DNA from: a bacterium
GTDB taxonomy: Bacteria; SZUA-182; DTGQ01
Length of the DNA stretch: 64,000 bases
Assembly (NCBI GenBank): GCA_023512255.1
Contig: JAILZY010000011.1
Coordinates: 1 to 64,000 of the forward strand
Reading direction: 5' to 3'
Shown: positions 51,819-61,539 of the stretch, one piece after another
Layout: each line of letters starts with the position of its first letter
Position numbering within the stretch: the first letter of the stretch is position 1
The notes under the pieces: generated by a model
What the model saw: the letters and a program-made list of their open reading frames with translations, nothing else
Database searches by the model: none
What the model was told of the DNA's origin: nothing
Position numbers and translations under genes: made by a program

Positions 51819-52886
51819 ATGATCATTACCAGAACACCATTTAGAATAACTCTGGGGGGAGGAGGAACCGATTTACCATCATACTACACTCAATACGGAG
51901 GATTTGTTTTTAGCGCGGCCATCAACAAGTATATGTTCATTAACTTGAATCGACCAGTGGTCGACGATCTGGTCAGGGTAAAATACACCAAATCTGAAAC
52001 CGTCAAACACCGGGATGATCTACAGCATGAAATTGCCAAGGGGGCCCTGAGGATGTTGGGCATTGAAAGGGCTATCGAGATTATCTCCTCAGCCGACATT
52101 CCAGACGGGACAGGGCTCGGTTCATCAAGCTGTTATGCCGTTGGGCTGCTGAACGCCATTCATGCGCTAAAGCGCGATTATATCAGCCTTCCTGAGTTGG
52201 CTGAGGAAGCTTGCTATCTTGAGATTGAGTTATTGAAAAAACCGATTGGCAAGCAAGATCAATACATTGCTACCTTTGGTGGATTGACTGCCTTTGAGAT
52301 CGCTAAGGATGGCCGGGTTACTGTGATCAGGGCTGATGTCTCATCGAGTGTGTTAGATGATTTGAAGCGAAATTTGCTGATTTTCTACACCGGAGTATCG
52401 CGTCAGAGTATGGATATCTTGAGTGAGCAGAACAAGGGCGCTCAGACTAATAAGAAAACGGTTTTAGAAAGTCTCCATTATATTAAAGAGAGCGGCTATC
52501 GGATTAAGGAGCTGATCGAAAGTGGCAACTTGACCGATTTTGGCCTGATGATGGATAAGCACTGGGAGTATAAGAAAAAGATGTCTTCTAAGATCTCTAA
52601 TCCGGAATTTGATCGGATTTATGAAGTGGCTAAAGAGTGCGGTGTTCTCGGCGGCAAGATTACCGGTGCCGGTGGAGGAGGATTTTTCCTGTTTTACATC
52701 GAGAAAGGGCATGAGCGGCTGCGAACAGCAATGCATATGATGGGGCTTCGGGAAATGAGATTTAACTTTGAATTTGAAGGCTCAAAGGTTTTGGTCAACC
52801 TGATGAATAGCGAAGATGAAGGTCAGAGTCGCTATGTATGGACTCCTTCGCGGCTAGAGAGAATGGCGGTAATTCATGCGGTATAG
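51819..52886 (+). CDS. hddA: GHMP kinase, D-glycero-alpha-D-manno-heptose 7-phosphate kinase-like
   Basis: RTPFRITLGGGGTDLPSYY; IPDGTGLGSSSCYAVGLLNA; GKITGAGGGGFFLFY. Confidence 0.87.
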   Translation: MIITRTPFRITLGGGGTDLPSYYTQYGGFVFSAAINKYMFINLNRPVVDDLVRVKYTKSETVKHRDDLQHEIAKGALRMLGIERAIEIISSADIPDGTGLGSSSCYAVGLLNAIHALKRDYISLPELAEEACYLEIELLKKPIGKQDQYIATFGGLTAFEIAKDGRVTVIRADVSSSVLDDLKRNLLIFYTGVSRQSMDILSEQNKGAQTNKKTVLESLHYIKESGYRIKELIESGNLTDFGLMMDKHWEYKKKMSSKISNPEFDRIYEVAKECGVLGGKITGAGGGGFFLFYIEKGHERLRTAMHMMGLREMRFNFEFEGSKVLVNLMNSEDEGQSRYVWTPSRLERMAVIHAV

Positions 52887-52962
52887 GTATAGTTCTTGGG
52901 TATGGGTATATTATGGGTATAGAGATTATGGGTATAGAGAAAGAACCATTTAGAGCAAGGCT

Positions 52963-53796
52963 ATGAAACTTAAGGGTAAAATTGCCATTATTACTGGCGG
53001 CAGCCGGGGGATAGGGAAAGCCATAGCCAGGGCATTTTTGGCTGAGAGCGCCTCGGTAGCCATTGCTGGTCGGAATCAGGATGAGCTGACCAAGACTAGC
53101 CAAGAGTTGTCAAGGTTTGGAGTTATTCGCAGCTTTCGGGCTGATATCTCGGAGGAAAAGGACATACAGAAGCTTGTGGCCGAGGTTTTGGATACTTTTG
53201 GCACCATTGATGTGCTGGTGAACAATGCAGCTGTGCAGGGACCGATCGGGAAATTTTGGGAAGTAGGCTTTGATGATTGGGTTAACAATATCAATATTAA
53301 TCTGCTGGGTACTGCCCGATGTATCCGTGAGGTATTGCCTATTATGATAGCCAAAAAGGCAGGTAAAATCATCAACCTGTCAGGTGGTGGAGCCACTGCC
53401 CCAAGAGCCTACTTTTCAGCCTATGCCGCGGGGAAGGCGGCTGTTGTTCGGTTCACAGAAACTCTGGCCGAAGAGCTTAGAGAGTATCATATCGATGTCA
53501 ATGCTATAGCTCCGGGGGCGGTAAATACAAGGATGCTGGATGAGGTATTGGCTGCAGAAGATAGAGCTGGGGATAAAGAGCTGCGGGAGGCTAAGAAGAG
53601 AAAAGAAAAAGGGGGTACCCCACCTGAGCTAGCAGCCGCTTTGGCGGTATTTTTAGCCTCCTCGGCCTCTGACGGTCTGAGCGGGCGTCTTATCAGTGCG
53701 GTTTGGGATGATTGGATGCGGTTTGGACCGGATCGGATTCAAGAGGTTATGTCGGGAGATTTATATACCCTGAGAAGGGTTAGCCAAAAGGGATAG
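52963..53796 (+). CDS. SDR family oxidoreductase
   Basis: AIITGGSRGIGKAIARAF; NNAAVQGP; YFSAYAAGKAAV. Confidence 0.9.
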   Translation: MKLKGKIAIITGGSRGIGKAIARAFLAESASVAIAGRNQDELTKTSQELSRFGVIRSFRADISEEKDIQKLVAEVLDTFGTIDVLVNNAAVQGPIGKFWEVGFDDWVNNININLLGTARCIREVLPIMIAKKAGKIINLSGGGATAPRAYFSAYAAGKAAVVRFTETLAEELREYHIDVNAIAPGAVNTRMLDEVLAAEDRAGDKELREAKKRKEKGGTPPELAAALAVFLASSASDGLSGRLISAVWDDWMRFGPDRIQEVMSGDLYTLRRVSQKG

Positions 53797-53845
53797 TAAT
53801 CGGGTCTTGTGGAGTTGATGAGATGATGAGGGAGAAGATCAAGAT

Positions 53846-54850
53846 ATGCAAGTAGCCATCATAGGAGCAGGTTTAATCGGGAATAAGAGAGCTGCGGCCA
53901 TAAGGAAGTTGCCAGAGTGCAAACTGGTGGCGGTTTGTGACCTCAATCTTGAACGGGCCAAGAAATTGGCTCAAGAGTTTGGTGCAGAGGCCTATCAGAG
54001 TTGGGAAGAGATGGGGACACGGCGAGACGATATCGAGTTAGTAATCGTGGCTACCATAAACAAGTTTTTAGCTCCTATCACTCTATTCTTTCTAGAGCGG
54101 GGAAAGCATGTTTTGTGTGAAAAGCCTCTGGGGAGAAATGCCTCAGAATCCAAGCTCATGGTAGAGGCGGCCAGAGAGAGAGGAGTAAAGCTTAAAACCG
54201 GCTTTAACCACCGCCATCATCCAGGCATAGCCAGGGCGCGGCAGCTGGTGGCTGAGGGTCAGATTGGTAAAATTAGCTTTTTGCGCTGTAGGTATGGTCA
54301 CGGAGGTAGGCCAGGATATGAGCATGAGTGGCGGGCGGATAAGGACCTTTGCGGCGGGGGTGAACTCCTGGATCAGGGAGTGCATGTGGTAGACCTCTTC
54401 CGCTGGTTTGTCGGGGAATTCCATGAGGCTTTTGGCTATCTTTCAACCTATTTTTGGAAGATGGAGGTTGAGGATAACGCCTTTGCTTTGTTTAAGACTA
54501 AGGCTGGACAAATTGCCTTTATGCATACTAGCTGGACTCAGTGGAAAAACCTGTTCTCTTTTGAGGTTTTTGGCTCTGAGGGGTATGTGGTTGTGGAAGG
54601 GTTGGGCGGAAGCTACGGCCCACAGAGGCTAAGAATAGGCAGAAGGAGACCAGAGGGCTGGGTGCCGGAAGAGGAGTTTATCGATTTTCCCGGTGAGGAT
54701 ATTTCCTGGGAAGAGGAGTGCAAGGAACTGGTGCAGGCCATTAAGGAAAATCGTGAGCCCCTGGGAAGCGGCTGGGACGGGTATCAGGCTAATCGAATGC
54801 TTGGAGCGGTGTACGAGTCAGTCCGGCTTGGCAGGCCAGTAAATTTATAG
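53846..54850 (+). CDS. Gfo/Idh/MocA family oxidoreductase
   Basis: AIIGAGLIGNKRAAAI; HVLCEKPLGRNASE; GGGELLDQGVHVVDLFRWF. Confidence 0.9.
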   Translation: MQVAIIGAGLIGNKRAAAIRKLPECKLVAVCDLNLERAKKLAQEFGAEAYQSWEEMGTRRDDIELVIVATINKFLAPITLFFLERGKHVLCEKPLGRNASESKLMVEAARERGVKLKTGFNHRHHPGIARARQLVAEGQIGKISFLRCRYGHGGRPGYEHEWRADKDLCGGGELLDQGVHVVDLFRWFVGEFHEAFGYLSTYFWKMEVEDNAFALFKTKAGQIAFMHTSWTQWKNLFSFEVFGSEGYVVVEGLGGSYGPQRLRIGRRRPEGWVPEEEFIDFPGEDISWEEECKELVQAIKENREPLGSGWDGYQANRMLGAVYESVRLGRPVNL

Positions 54851-54872
54851 GCCTTTTACCTTCAAAATAAAG

Positions 54873-55521
54873 ATGATTTTCTTCTGGCTATTGATTTTTA
54901 CTCCTCTACCCAAAGGAACAATAACCTTTTGGCCTTCTGCTACAGTTCACCACCTTGTCTGCCTCGGGCTATTGATCAGTCTTCTGGTTGAGATGAGATG
55001 GAGGATGGGTAAATCAAACGGAGGCTGGCAAAAGGCGCGAACCTGTTTGGATCTGCCCATCCTGATCTTTTTCCTCCTCCTTACCCTGTCGGCTGTATTC
55101 TCGATTGATCGCAAGCACAGTCTTTTTTGAATTATTGAAGTTTATTGATTGTGTAATTATTTACTACACGGTAGTATTTCGGTGTGATAACCAAAGAGAT
55201 ATAAATTTATGCCTCTATCTCATCATGGGCGTAGGATTTTTCTTCTCTGTCCGGGGCATTATTCAATACCTCGGAGGAGCAGACCGCTCTTTTTGGCTCC
55301 TCGCCAACGAGCTTTCAGGGCCGTTTGATAATTCTGATGTTTTCGCTGGCTATCTGATTATGGTCATATTGCCTGGGCTTGGGGTAATGACTGCTCCCTT
55401 GCTCCATTTTATGTCAAATACTATCCTTCTGGCTACCTTAAGCGGCCTGGCTATGAGCAGATATTTTCAAGAGAAAAGCCGGCTGAAGGAGCCTTCCTAT
55501 ATCAGAGATAGCAGTTTTTGA
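54873..55521 (+). pseudogene. Frameshifted, truncated O-antigen ligase-like gene
   Basis: ORFs 54873-55130 and 55105-55521 join across T6 run at about 55122; GPFDNSDVFAGYLIMVILPG is Wzy/WaaL-like; too short for full length. Confidence 0.7.
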
Positions 55522-55611
55522 AAAAATCTTAGGTCTCTCTTTTGAGCAATAGCCACATTTTGATAACCACCCCCTTTTTGATAACAACACCATTTGCGAG
55601 GACCAATCAAG

Positions 55612-56553
55612 ATGAACAAAAAAACCATTCTGGTTACTGGCTGTGCAGGCTTTATCGGCAGCAACCTGTGTAGATGGCTCTGCGATGAAGGGTATATGGT
55701 AGTGGGGATTGATAACCTCTCTTACGGTACCCTTGAGAATATTGATCCACGGGTGATCTTTCACCGGAAAGATATTCGGGATCCGGAGATTTATCCCTTA
55801 TTTGAAGGGGTAGATACCGTGTTTCATCTGGCGGCTAAAAATTGCCTGATCGATTGCCTGCGAAATCCTCTTGAAACGAGCGAAATTAATGTCTATGGAA
55901 CAGTCAATGTTCTTGAAGGAGCACGAAGAGCCGGGGTGAGAAAATTTATCTACGCCGATACCTCGGCTGAATATGAAGGGATCATGGATTTTCCCTCTAG
56001 GGTAGACAGGGTGTGTCCTATAAGCACCTATGCTGTGAGCAAGAGGGGGGCGGCTCTCTTTTGTGAGAGCTACCGCAAGCTTTTTGGCATGCGCATTACG
56101 GTCTTGAGATATTTTAATGTCTATGGTCCGGCTCAGGATTGGCGCCGAGTGGTGCCTCCAGTAATGAGCTCTTTCATTATGAAAATGCTCAAAAGGGAAA
56201 GGCCGGTGATTTATGGAAATGGAGAAAAGAGACGTGATTTTATCTATGTGGATGATGTCAACCGGTTTCATCTTATGGCCATGAATGATGAGCGGCTAGA
56301 TGGCGGTACATTTAATGTGGGCAGCGGGATAAATTACTCGATTAATGATATCTTTTCAGCCATCGAAAATATTCTGCGCACTGGGCTGACTCCAATCTAC
56401 CGAGAGGACCTGCCCGGGGAGGCACAAATCACCTTGGCGGATATCTCCCGGGAGAGAACCCTCGGGTGGGAACCAAAGGTAAGCCTGGAAGAAGGGTTGA
56501 AAAGGTCAATAGAGTATATTCAAAGCAAAGTGCTTGGGATGAGTCTGCTATGA
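55612..56553 (+). CDS. NAD-dependent epimerase/dehydratase
   Basis: TGCAGFIGSNLCRWLCDEG; ISTYAVSKRGAALFCE; start at MNKKTI, slightly inside the track ORF. Confidence 0.88.
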   Translation: MNKKTILVTGCAGFIGSNLCRWLCDEGYMVVGIDNLSYGTLENIDPRVIFHRKDIRDPEIYPLFEGVDTVFHLAAKNCLIDCLRNPLETSEINVYGTVNVLEGARRAGVRKFIYADTSAEYEGIMDFPSRVDRVCPISTYAVSKRGAALFCESYRKLFGMRITVLRYFNVYGPAQDWRRVVPPVMSSFIMKMLKRERPVIYGNGEKRRDFIYVDDVNRFHLMAMNDERLDGGTFNVGSGINYSINDIFSAIENILRTGLTPIYREDLPGEAQITLADISRERTLGWEPKVSLEEGLKRSIEYIQSKVLGMSLL

Positions 56554-57263
56554 AGGGGATCATTTTGTCTGCTGGCAAAGGAACAAGGCTTGGCTCATAT
56601 ACCCGAAACATACCTAAGGTGATGATGGAAGTTGGAGGAAAGCCGGTTCTGGAATATGGAATTCTTCTCTTCAAACAGCATGGGATTGAGGAGATTTTTA
56701 TCAATCTTCACCACTGCCCGCAGGTGATTCAGAACTACTTCGGGGATGGTCGAGCGTGGGGGGTGAAGATTCGGTATCATTTTGAAGAGGAGCTTCTCGG
56801 CACAGCCGGAGCGGTAAAGGCTTTTGAGGATTGGATAGGAGCGGATGATGAAGTTTTTGTTTTATATGGAGATAATTTGACTAATGCTGATCTGGCTGCT
56901 ATGAGACGTTTTCATCAGGAAAAGAGAGGAGTGCTGACTGTAGCCTTTATTGAGGAAGAGGATGTACTGAAAAGCGGCATTATTGCCTTTGATGATCATT
57001 ACCGGATAGTGAAAATGCTCGAAAAACCAAAGCCGGATGAGGTTTTCAGCCATTTTGTGAATGCAGGGCTGCTCTTGATGGAGCCTGCAGTGCTTGACCT
57101 GATTCCAAAGGGTGTATTCTATGATTTCGGCTATCATCTTCTTCCAAGAATGATTCTGGAAGGAATGGAAGTCTATGCTTATCCACTCGATGGATACGTA
57201 ATTTCTATTGATACACCGGAATATTATCTTCAGGCTAAGGAAAAATTTAGACTTAAGGGTTGA
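56550..57263 (+). CDS. hddC: Nucleotidyltransferase, D-glycero-alpha-D-manno-heptose 1-phosphate guanylyltransferase-like
   Basis: KGIILSAGKGTRLGSYTRNIPKVMMEVGGKPVLEY; ATG at 56550 overlaps previous stop. Confidence 0.82.
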   Translation: MKGIILSAGKGTRLGSYTRNIPKVMMEVGGKPVLEYGILLFKQHGIEEIFINLHHCPQVIQNYFGDGRAWGVKIRYHFEEELLGTAGAVKAFEDWIGADDEVFVLYGDNLTNADLAAMRRFHQEKRGVLTVAFIEEEDVLKSGIIAFDDHYRIVKMLEKPKPDEVFSHFVNAGLLLMEPAVLDLIPKGVFYDFGYHLLPRMILEGMEVYAYPLDGYVISIDTPEYYLQAKEKFRLKG

Positions 57264-57321
57264 AAGATTAGAGGTCAACAATAATCATCACACCGTCAGA
57301 AAAGGGGATATATAAGGTAAC

Positions 57322-58050
57322 ATGGAAGAAATAAGAAGAGCAGTATTTTTAGATCGGGATGGGGTGATCAACGAGATTATCTACCATCAAGATATCGGGG
57401 TGATTGATAGTCCCTTTACACCTGAGCAGTTTCACCTGATGGATGGAGCGGCGTGGGCTATACAAGAGATCAATAGAATAGGCTTGCTGGCTATTGTGGT
57501 TACCAATCAGCCTGGGATTGCTAAGGGACATTTGAGTAAGCGGGTTTTAGACTTGATCACAGAGAAAATGATTAAAGAGCTGGCTCTTGGTGGGGCCTGT
57601 CTGGATGATATCTACATGTGTCTTCACCACCCGAAGGGGAGCGGCAACGGGAGCGGAGATCAGCGCTACGTGATGGACTGTAGCTGCCGAAAGCCAAAAC
57701 CTGGTTTGCTCATCGAGGCTGCCAAGAAGCATCAGATAAATCTGGCTGCCTCCTACATGATCGGCGACAGCATTACGGATATCCAGGCCGGGGCTTCTGT
57801 CGGATGCACTACTTTTTTGATCGGCCATCCAAAGTGTGATTTGTGCCGGATTATGGAAAAAAGCGGAGTGAGGCCAGACTTTATTGTACCAAGTCTTCTG
57901 GAAGCAGTAAAGGTTATCAAGTACCAGGAAAATTTAAAAAACAGTTTCCAAGGCTCATCTTCTGAGCAGTTATGTTTGAGTGAAATATTTATTGATGACA
58001 ACTTTTACGCTCATGAGAATCCCTTGTCAATTGAGAGAAAATTTTGTTAA
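57322..58050 (+). CDS. gmhB: HAD-IIIA D-glycero-manno-heptose bisphosphate phosphatase-like
   Basis: AVFLDRDGVINEI; VVTNQPGIAKG; CSCRKPKPGLL; MIGDSITDIQAG. Confidence 0.87.
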   Translation: MEEIRRAVFLDRDGVINEIIYHQDIGVIDSPFTPEQFHLMDGAAWAIQEINRIGLLAIVVTNQPGIAKGHLSKRVLDLITEKMIKELALGGACLDDIYMCLHHPKGSGNGSGDQRYVMDCSCRKPKPGLLIEAAKKHQINLAASYMIGDSITDIQAGASVGCTTFLIGHPKCDLCRIMEKSGVRPDFIVPSLLEAVKVIKYQENLKNSFQGSSSEQLCLSEIFIDDNFYAHENPLSIERKFC

Positions 58051-58214
58051 CCTAATATTTTCGCTTTTTCTCTAAGTCTTTGATTTTACTAAGGTTTGGT
58101 ATGAAAGATAACTTCAAAAGAATTTCAAGGTATGGAGAGATTTTCCGCAAAAGTGTAGACTTAACCCAGGTTATAAGAAAAAATTTTAAGGAAAGTTAAG
58201 GAGAGAACAACAGC

Positions 58215-58811
58215 ATGGCTTACACAACTGATTACTTTTTGGAGATACAGGAAATTATACGGCGGATCAATCTTTCAGACATAGACAAAATGATAGACCT
58301 TTTAGCTGAAATAAAAACAAGAGGCGGAAGACTTTTCTTCCTAGGCGTTGGCGGTGGGGCAGGAAATGCCTCTCATGCAGTGAATGATTTTCGCAAAATT
58401 GCCGGCTTTGAAGCCTATAGCCCAACGGATAACGCTTCTGAGCTTACTGCTCGCGTCAATGACGATGGTTGGGAGACGGTATTTGTAAACTGGCTTAAAG
58501 GAAGCAGGCTTAGGGCTTGGGATGGGCTATTTATCTTTTCGGTCGGCGGTGGAAATCTGGAAAAGAAGATCAGCGCCAATCTGGTATCTGCTATTCAATA
58601 TGCCCGTGAGACTGGAGCCAAAATCCTTGGCATTGTGGGCCGTGATGGCGGCTATACAGCTCAGGCCGCAGATGCCTGTGTGATTATTCCTACCATTAAC
58701 CCCCAAACAGTTACTCCGCATACCGAATCATTCCAAGGAGTAATCTGGCATTTGATCGTCTCTCATCCCAAAATGAAGGTCTCGGAAATGAAATGGGAAT
58801 CGGTCAAATAA
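58215..58811 (+). CDS. gmhA: SIS-domain sedoheptulose 7-phosphate isomerase-like
   Basis: GRLFFLGVGGGAGNASHAVNDFRK; FSVGGGN. Confidence 0.82.
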   Translation: MAYTTDYFLEIQEIIRRINLSDIDKMIDLLAEIKTRGGRLFFLGVGGGAGNASHAVNDFRKIAGFEAYSPTDNASELTARVNDDGWETVFVNWLKGSRLRAWDGLFIFSVGGGNLEKKISANLVSAIQYARETGAKILGIVGRDGGYTAQAADACVIIPTINPQTVTPHTESFQGVIWHLIVSHPKMKVSEMKWESVK

Positions 58812-58935
58812 GGATACCTAATAACGCAAAGACTAACCATTTGCGCCCCTTGACCTGTTTGCCGGCATTATAAAAACCTATCGCACCTATCGCAGTAGAA
58901 TACCTATACGCAAGGATTAACCATAACTTAAATAG

Positions 58936-59070
58936 CGGTCTTTTCGCTAATAAAGTACGCAAGCGGCGACGGCACAAGGTCCGCACCTACAATTAGCTTA
59001 TCCGCCCCTACAATTGATAGCGTAATTAATTCGCTGTGCAACTTGTGTTACGTACTTAGCGAAAGAACCA
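58936..59070 (+). mobile_element. MITE-like element, family A copy 8 (internal duplication)
   Basis: CGGTCTTTTCGCTAATAAAGTACGCAAGC...GTTACGTACTTAGCGAAAGAACCA; internal CGCACCTACAATTAG / CGCCCCTACAATTGATAG. Confidence 0.85.
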
Positions 59071-59117
59071 CTTATAGGAAGATCAGCATAGTAACCACAA
59101 CTTTAGGGAGATCAGCG

Positions 59118-59789
59118 ATGAAGATTTTTATTGATTCAGCTAACTTGAAAGATATCGAAGAGGCCTTGAAAAGAGGATTCGCCAGTGGGATTACCACTAA
59201 TCCCTCGATTTTAGCCAAAGAGAAAAAATGTGATTTTAAGGAGCATATTCATAAAATTATCAGCCTAGTCAGGGAGTTTGGCTTGCGGGATATCCCTCTC
59301 AGTGTGGAGGTTTTCTCCACCGAGCCTGACGAGATGGTCAGGCAGGCTGAGCAGTTTGTTAAGGAATTTCGCTATGAGGGGCTTAACATTAAAATTCCCA
59401 TCGGTTGGGATGAATTATCTGTAATCAAGAGATTGAAGGATAAAGGTATCAAGGTGAACTGCACCTGCTGTATGTCCTATAATCAGGCTATCATGGCAGC
59501 AGATGCCGGCTCTGACTTTGTAAGCCTCTTCAGCGGTCGAATCAGAGACATCGGCTACAATTCCACAGCGGTTATCAGCGCCGTAAAACGAACCCTGGCC
59601 GACTGGGAATGTCCATCAAAGATCATTGTCGGCAGCATTCGTCATATAGCTGATATTAATGAGGCCCTGCAGGCTGGAGCAGATATTGTGACTGTTCCGC
59701 CCAAATTCTTCACCCAGATGTGTTCCCATCCCAAAACTACCGAGGTGGTCAATCAATTTATCACTGATTTCAGGGAGTGGCTAGAGTAA
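59118..59789 (+). CDS. Transaldolase (fructose-6-phosphate aldolase-like)
   Basis: MKIFIDSANLKDIEEALKRGFASGITTNPSILAKE; ATG at 59118, since the track start at 59043 lies in the MITE. Confidence 0.9.
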   Translation: MKIFIDSANLKDIEEALKRGFASGITTNPSILAKEKKCDFKEHIHKIISLVREFGLRDIPLSVEVFSTEPDEMVRQAEQFVKEFRYEGLNIKIPIGWDELSVIKRLKDKGIKVNCTCCMSYNQAIMAADAGSDFVSLFSGRIRDIGYNSTAVISAVKRTLADWECPSKIIVGSIRHIADINEALQAGADIVTVPPKFFTQMCSHPKTTEVVNQFITDFREWLE

Positions 59790-59833
59790 GAAGTGAGGCT
59801 TGATCAGGTTTTCAGTTAGGATACAAAAGAGAG

Positions 59834-61036
59834 ATGGCTGAAGAAGAAAAATTATTCCTGGCTTGTTTGCGCTTTTTTTTCAGGAAAATGGATTCAGTAG
59901 CTGAAATCCGAGCTTGCCTTGGGAAAGAGATAGACTGGGATCTTATTCTTTCCTGGGCGCAATGGCATGGGGTAAGTCCTCTGCTGTATCACATCCTGAA
60001 AGAAATAGGCTGGTCAGGGATACCAAAGCAGGTCAGGGAGAGATTAGAGCATAGTTTTCGGCTGAATATGGCCAGAAACCTTTTCCTGTGGGCAGAAACA
60101 AGCAAGGTTTTGACTGCCCTAGAAAAGCAGAGAATAATCAGCCTTCCACTAAAGGGTATTTTTTTGTCGGAGGAAGTCTATCCAGACATATCATTTCGGG
60201 TGGTAACTGATATTGATCTGCTGATTCGGCAAGAGGATCTGGCCGCAGCCGAAGCCTCACTGATAGAGCTGGGGTATTGCCGCGACCCTTTTATCAGAAA
60301 GGGGCTTCTACCAGATAACTGTTATACACTACATATGGAGAAGGGAGAAAGAGTCGGGCAGAGACTATGTGTTGAGTTGCACTGGGGGCTAGCTAACCCT
60401 CGGGATTATGCCCTGCCAGTGAAAAGCTGGTGGGAGGAAATCTTTCATAACAGTCGCAGCGCCTATTCTTGGAACGGAATAAGCTGTTTGCGGATGGGAC
60501 CTGAGATAACCCTACTCTATCTGACTATCAATGCCCATATGTCCCGCTATTCATTCCTCAAGCAGTTGATTGATATCGGCCAGGTTATCAACCATTATGA
60601 GCATGAGATGGATTGGAAAAAAGTAGCTGGCATGGCTAGTGAGCTTGGCCTTCTCGATAATCTGGTTTTTGCCTTGGGACTGGTTCAGCGAATGTTTGAC
60701 CTGCGGATAGGAAGCGAATTGATTAATTGGCCACTCTCATGGAAGCAGAGGATGCTTCGGTCGATCTTTAGGGAACACAGGCTTGTGCAGGGCTTGATAG
60801 GCCAAGATTTGAGACAATTTCTTCTGCTGTTTTTACTCGATGAGAAGATGATCATCAGCTCGATCTTTAAGGTGTTATTCTCCTCACGACAGACCATTGC
60901 TTACCGCTATGGTCTGCCTCCTCAGTCATGGAGTAATTACTTCTATCTTATTCTCAATCCCTTGCTTTCTATCTATCGTTTGTTTCGAGGGGCAGTTGTG
61001 GATTGCTGGTCAGGTAAGGGGGTGGGTAAAACATAA
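59834..61036 (+). CDS. Nucleotidyltransferase family protein (PF14907-like)
   Basis: LPLKGIFLSEEVYPDISFRVVTDIDLLIRQEDLAAAEASLIELGY...VELHWGLANP. Confidence 0.82.
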   Translation: MAEEEKLFLACLRFFFRKMDSVAEIRACLGKEIDWDLILSWAQWHGVSPLLYHILKEIGWSGIPKQVRERLEHSFRLNMARNLFLWAETSKVLTALEKQRIISLPLKGIFLSEEVYPDISFRVVTDIDLLIRQEDLAAAEASLIELGYCRDPFIRKGLLPDNCYTLHMEKGERVGQRLCVELHWGLANPRDYALPVKSWWEEIFHNSRSAYSWNGISCLRMGPEITLLYLTINAHMSRYSFLKQLIDIGQVINHYEHEMDWKKVAGMASELGLLDNLVFALGLVQRMFDLRIGSELINWPLSWKQRMLRSIFREHRLVQGLIGQDLRQFLLLFLLDEKMIISSIFKVLFSSRQTIAYRYGLPPQSWSNYFYLILNPLLSIYRLFRGAVVDCWSGKGVGKT

Positions 61037-61233
61037 GAGATGTTTGCATCCGATGTATTTTAATAATTAATTATAAAAAATATTTTTTACCTTATTGTTT
61101 AAATTAAAATTATCAGTAATAAATTTTATTTTATGTTTTATATTGAAATTCGATTTAATCTTGGATATAATAGGAAGGAAAGTAGAAATTTTCATATTAC
61201 CAGATTATCAAGCATACTATCAGGGAGATTTAT

Positions 61234-61530
61234 ATGCTCGCAAAATATATCGCCAGAAATGAAAATACAGCTTCAAGGATAATTGATGGGCAAGCCGTAA
61301 TCATGACCCTGACAGACAATACCTTACACACGTTGAATGCAGTAGGCTCAAGAATATGGGAATTATGTACTGGCCAAAAAACCATGGAAGAAATTATTCA
61401 GATAATCCAGGAAGAATATATATCCTCAAGACCCGATGAGATCAGATCAGATTGTGAGATTTTCTTTAAGGATTTGTACAGTAAGGGGATGGTGGTTATA
61501 TTGGATGAGAAGGCCCAAGGGAATAATTAG
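61234..61530 (+). CDS. PqqD family peptide chaperone
   Basis: 98 aa; NTLHTLNAVGSRIWELCTGQKTMEEIIQIIQEEY. Confidence 0.88.
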   Translation: MLAKYIARNENTASRIIDGQAVIMTLTDNTLHTLNAVGSRIWELCTGQKTMEEIIQIIQEEYISSRPDEIRSDCEIFFKDLYSKGMVVILDEKAQGNN

Positions 61531-61539
61531 GTACCGATC

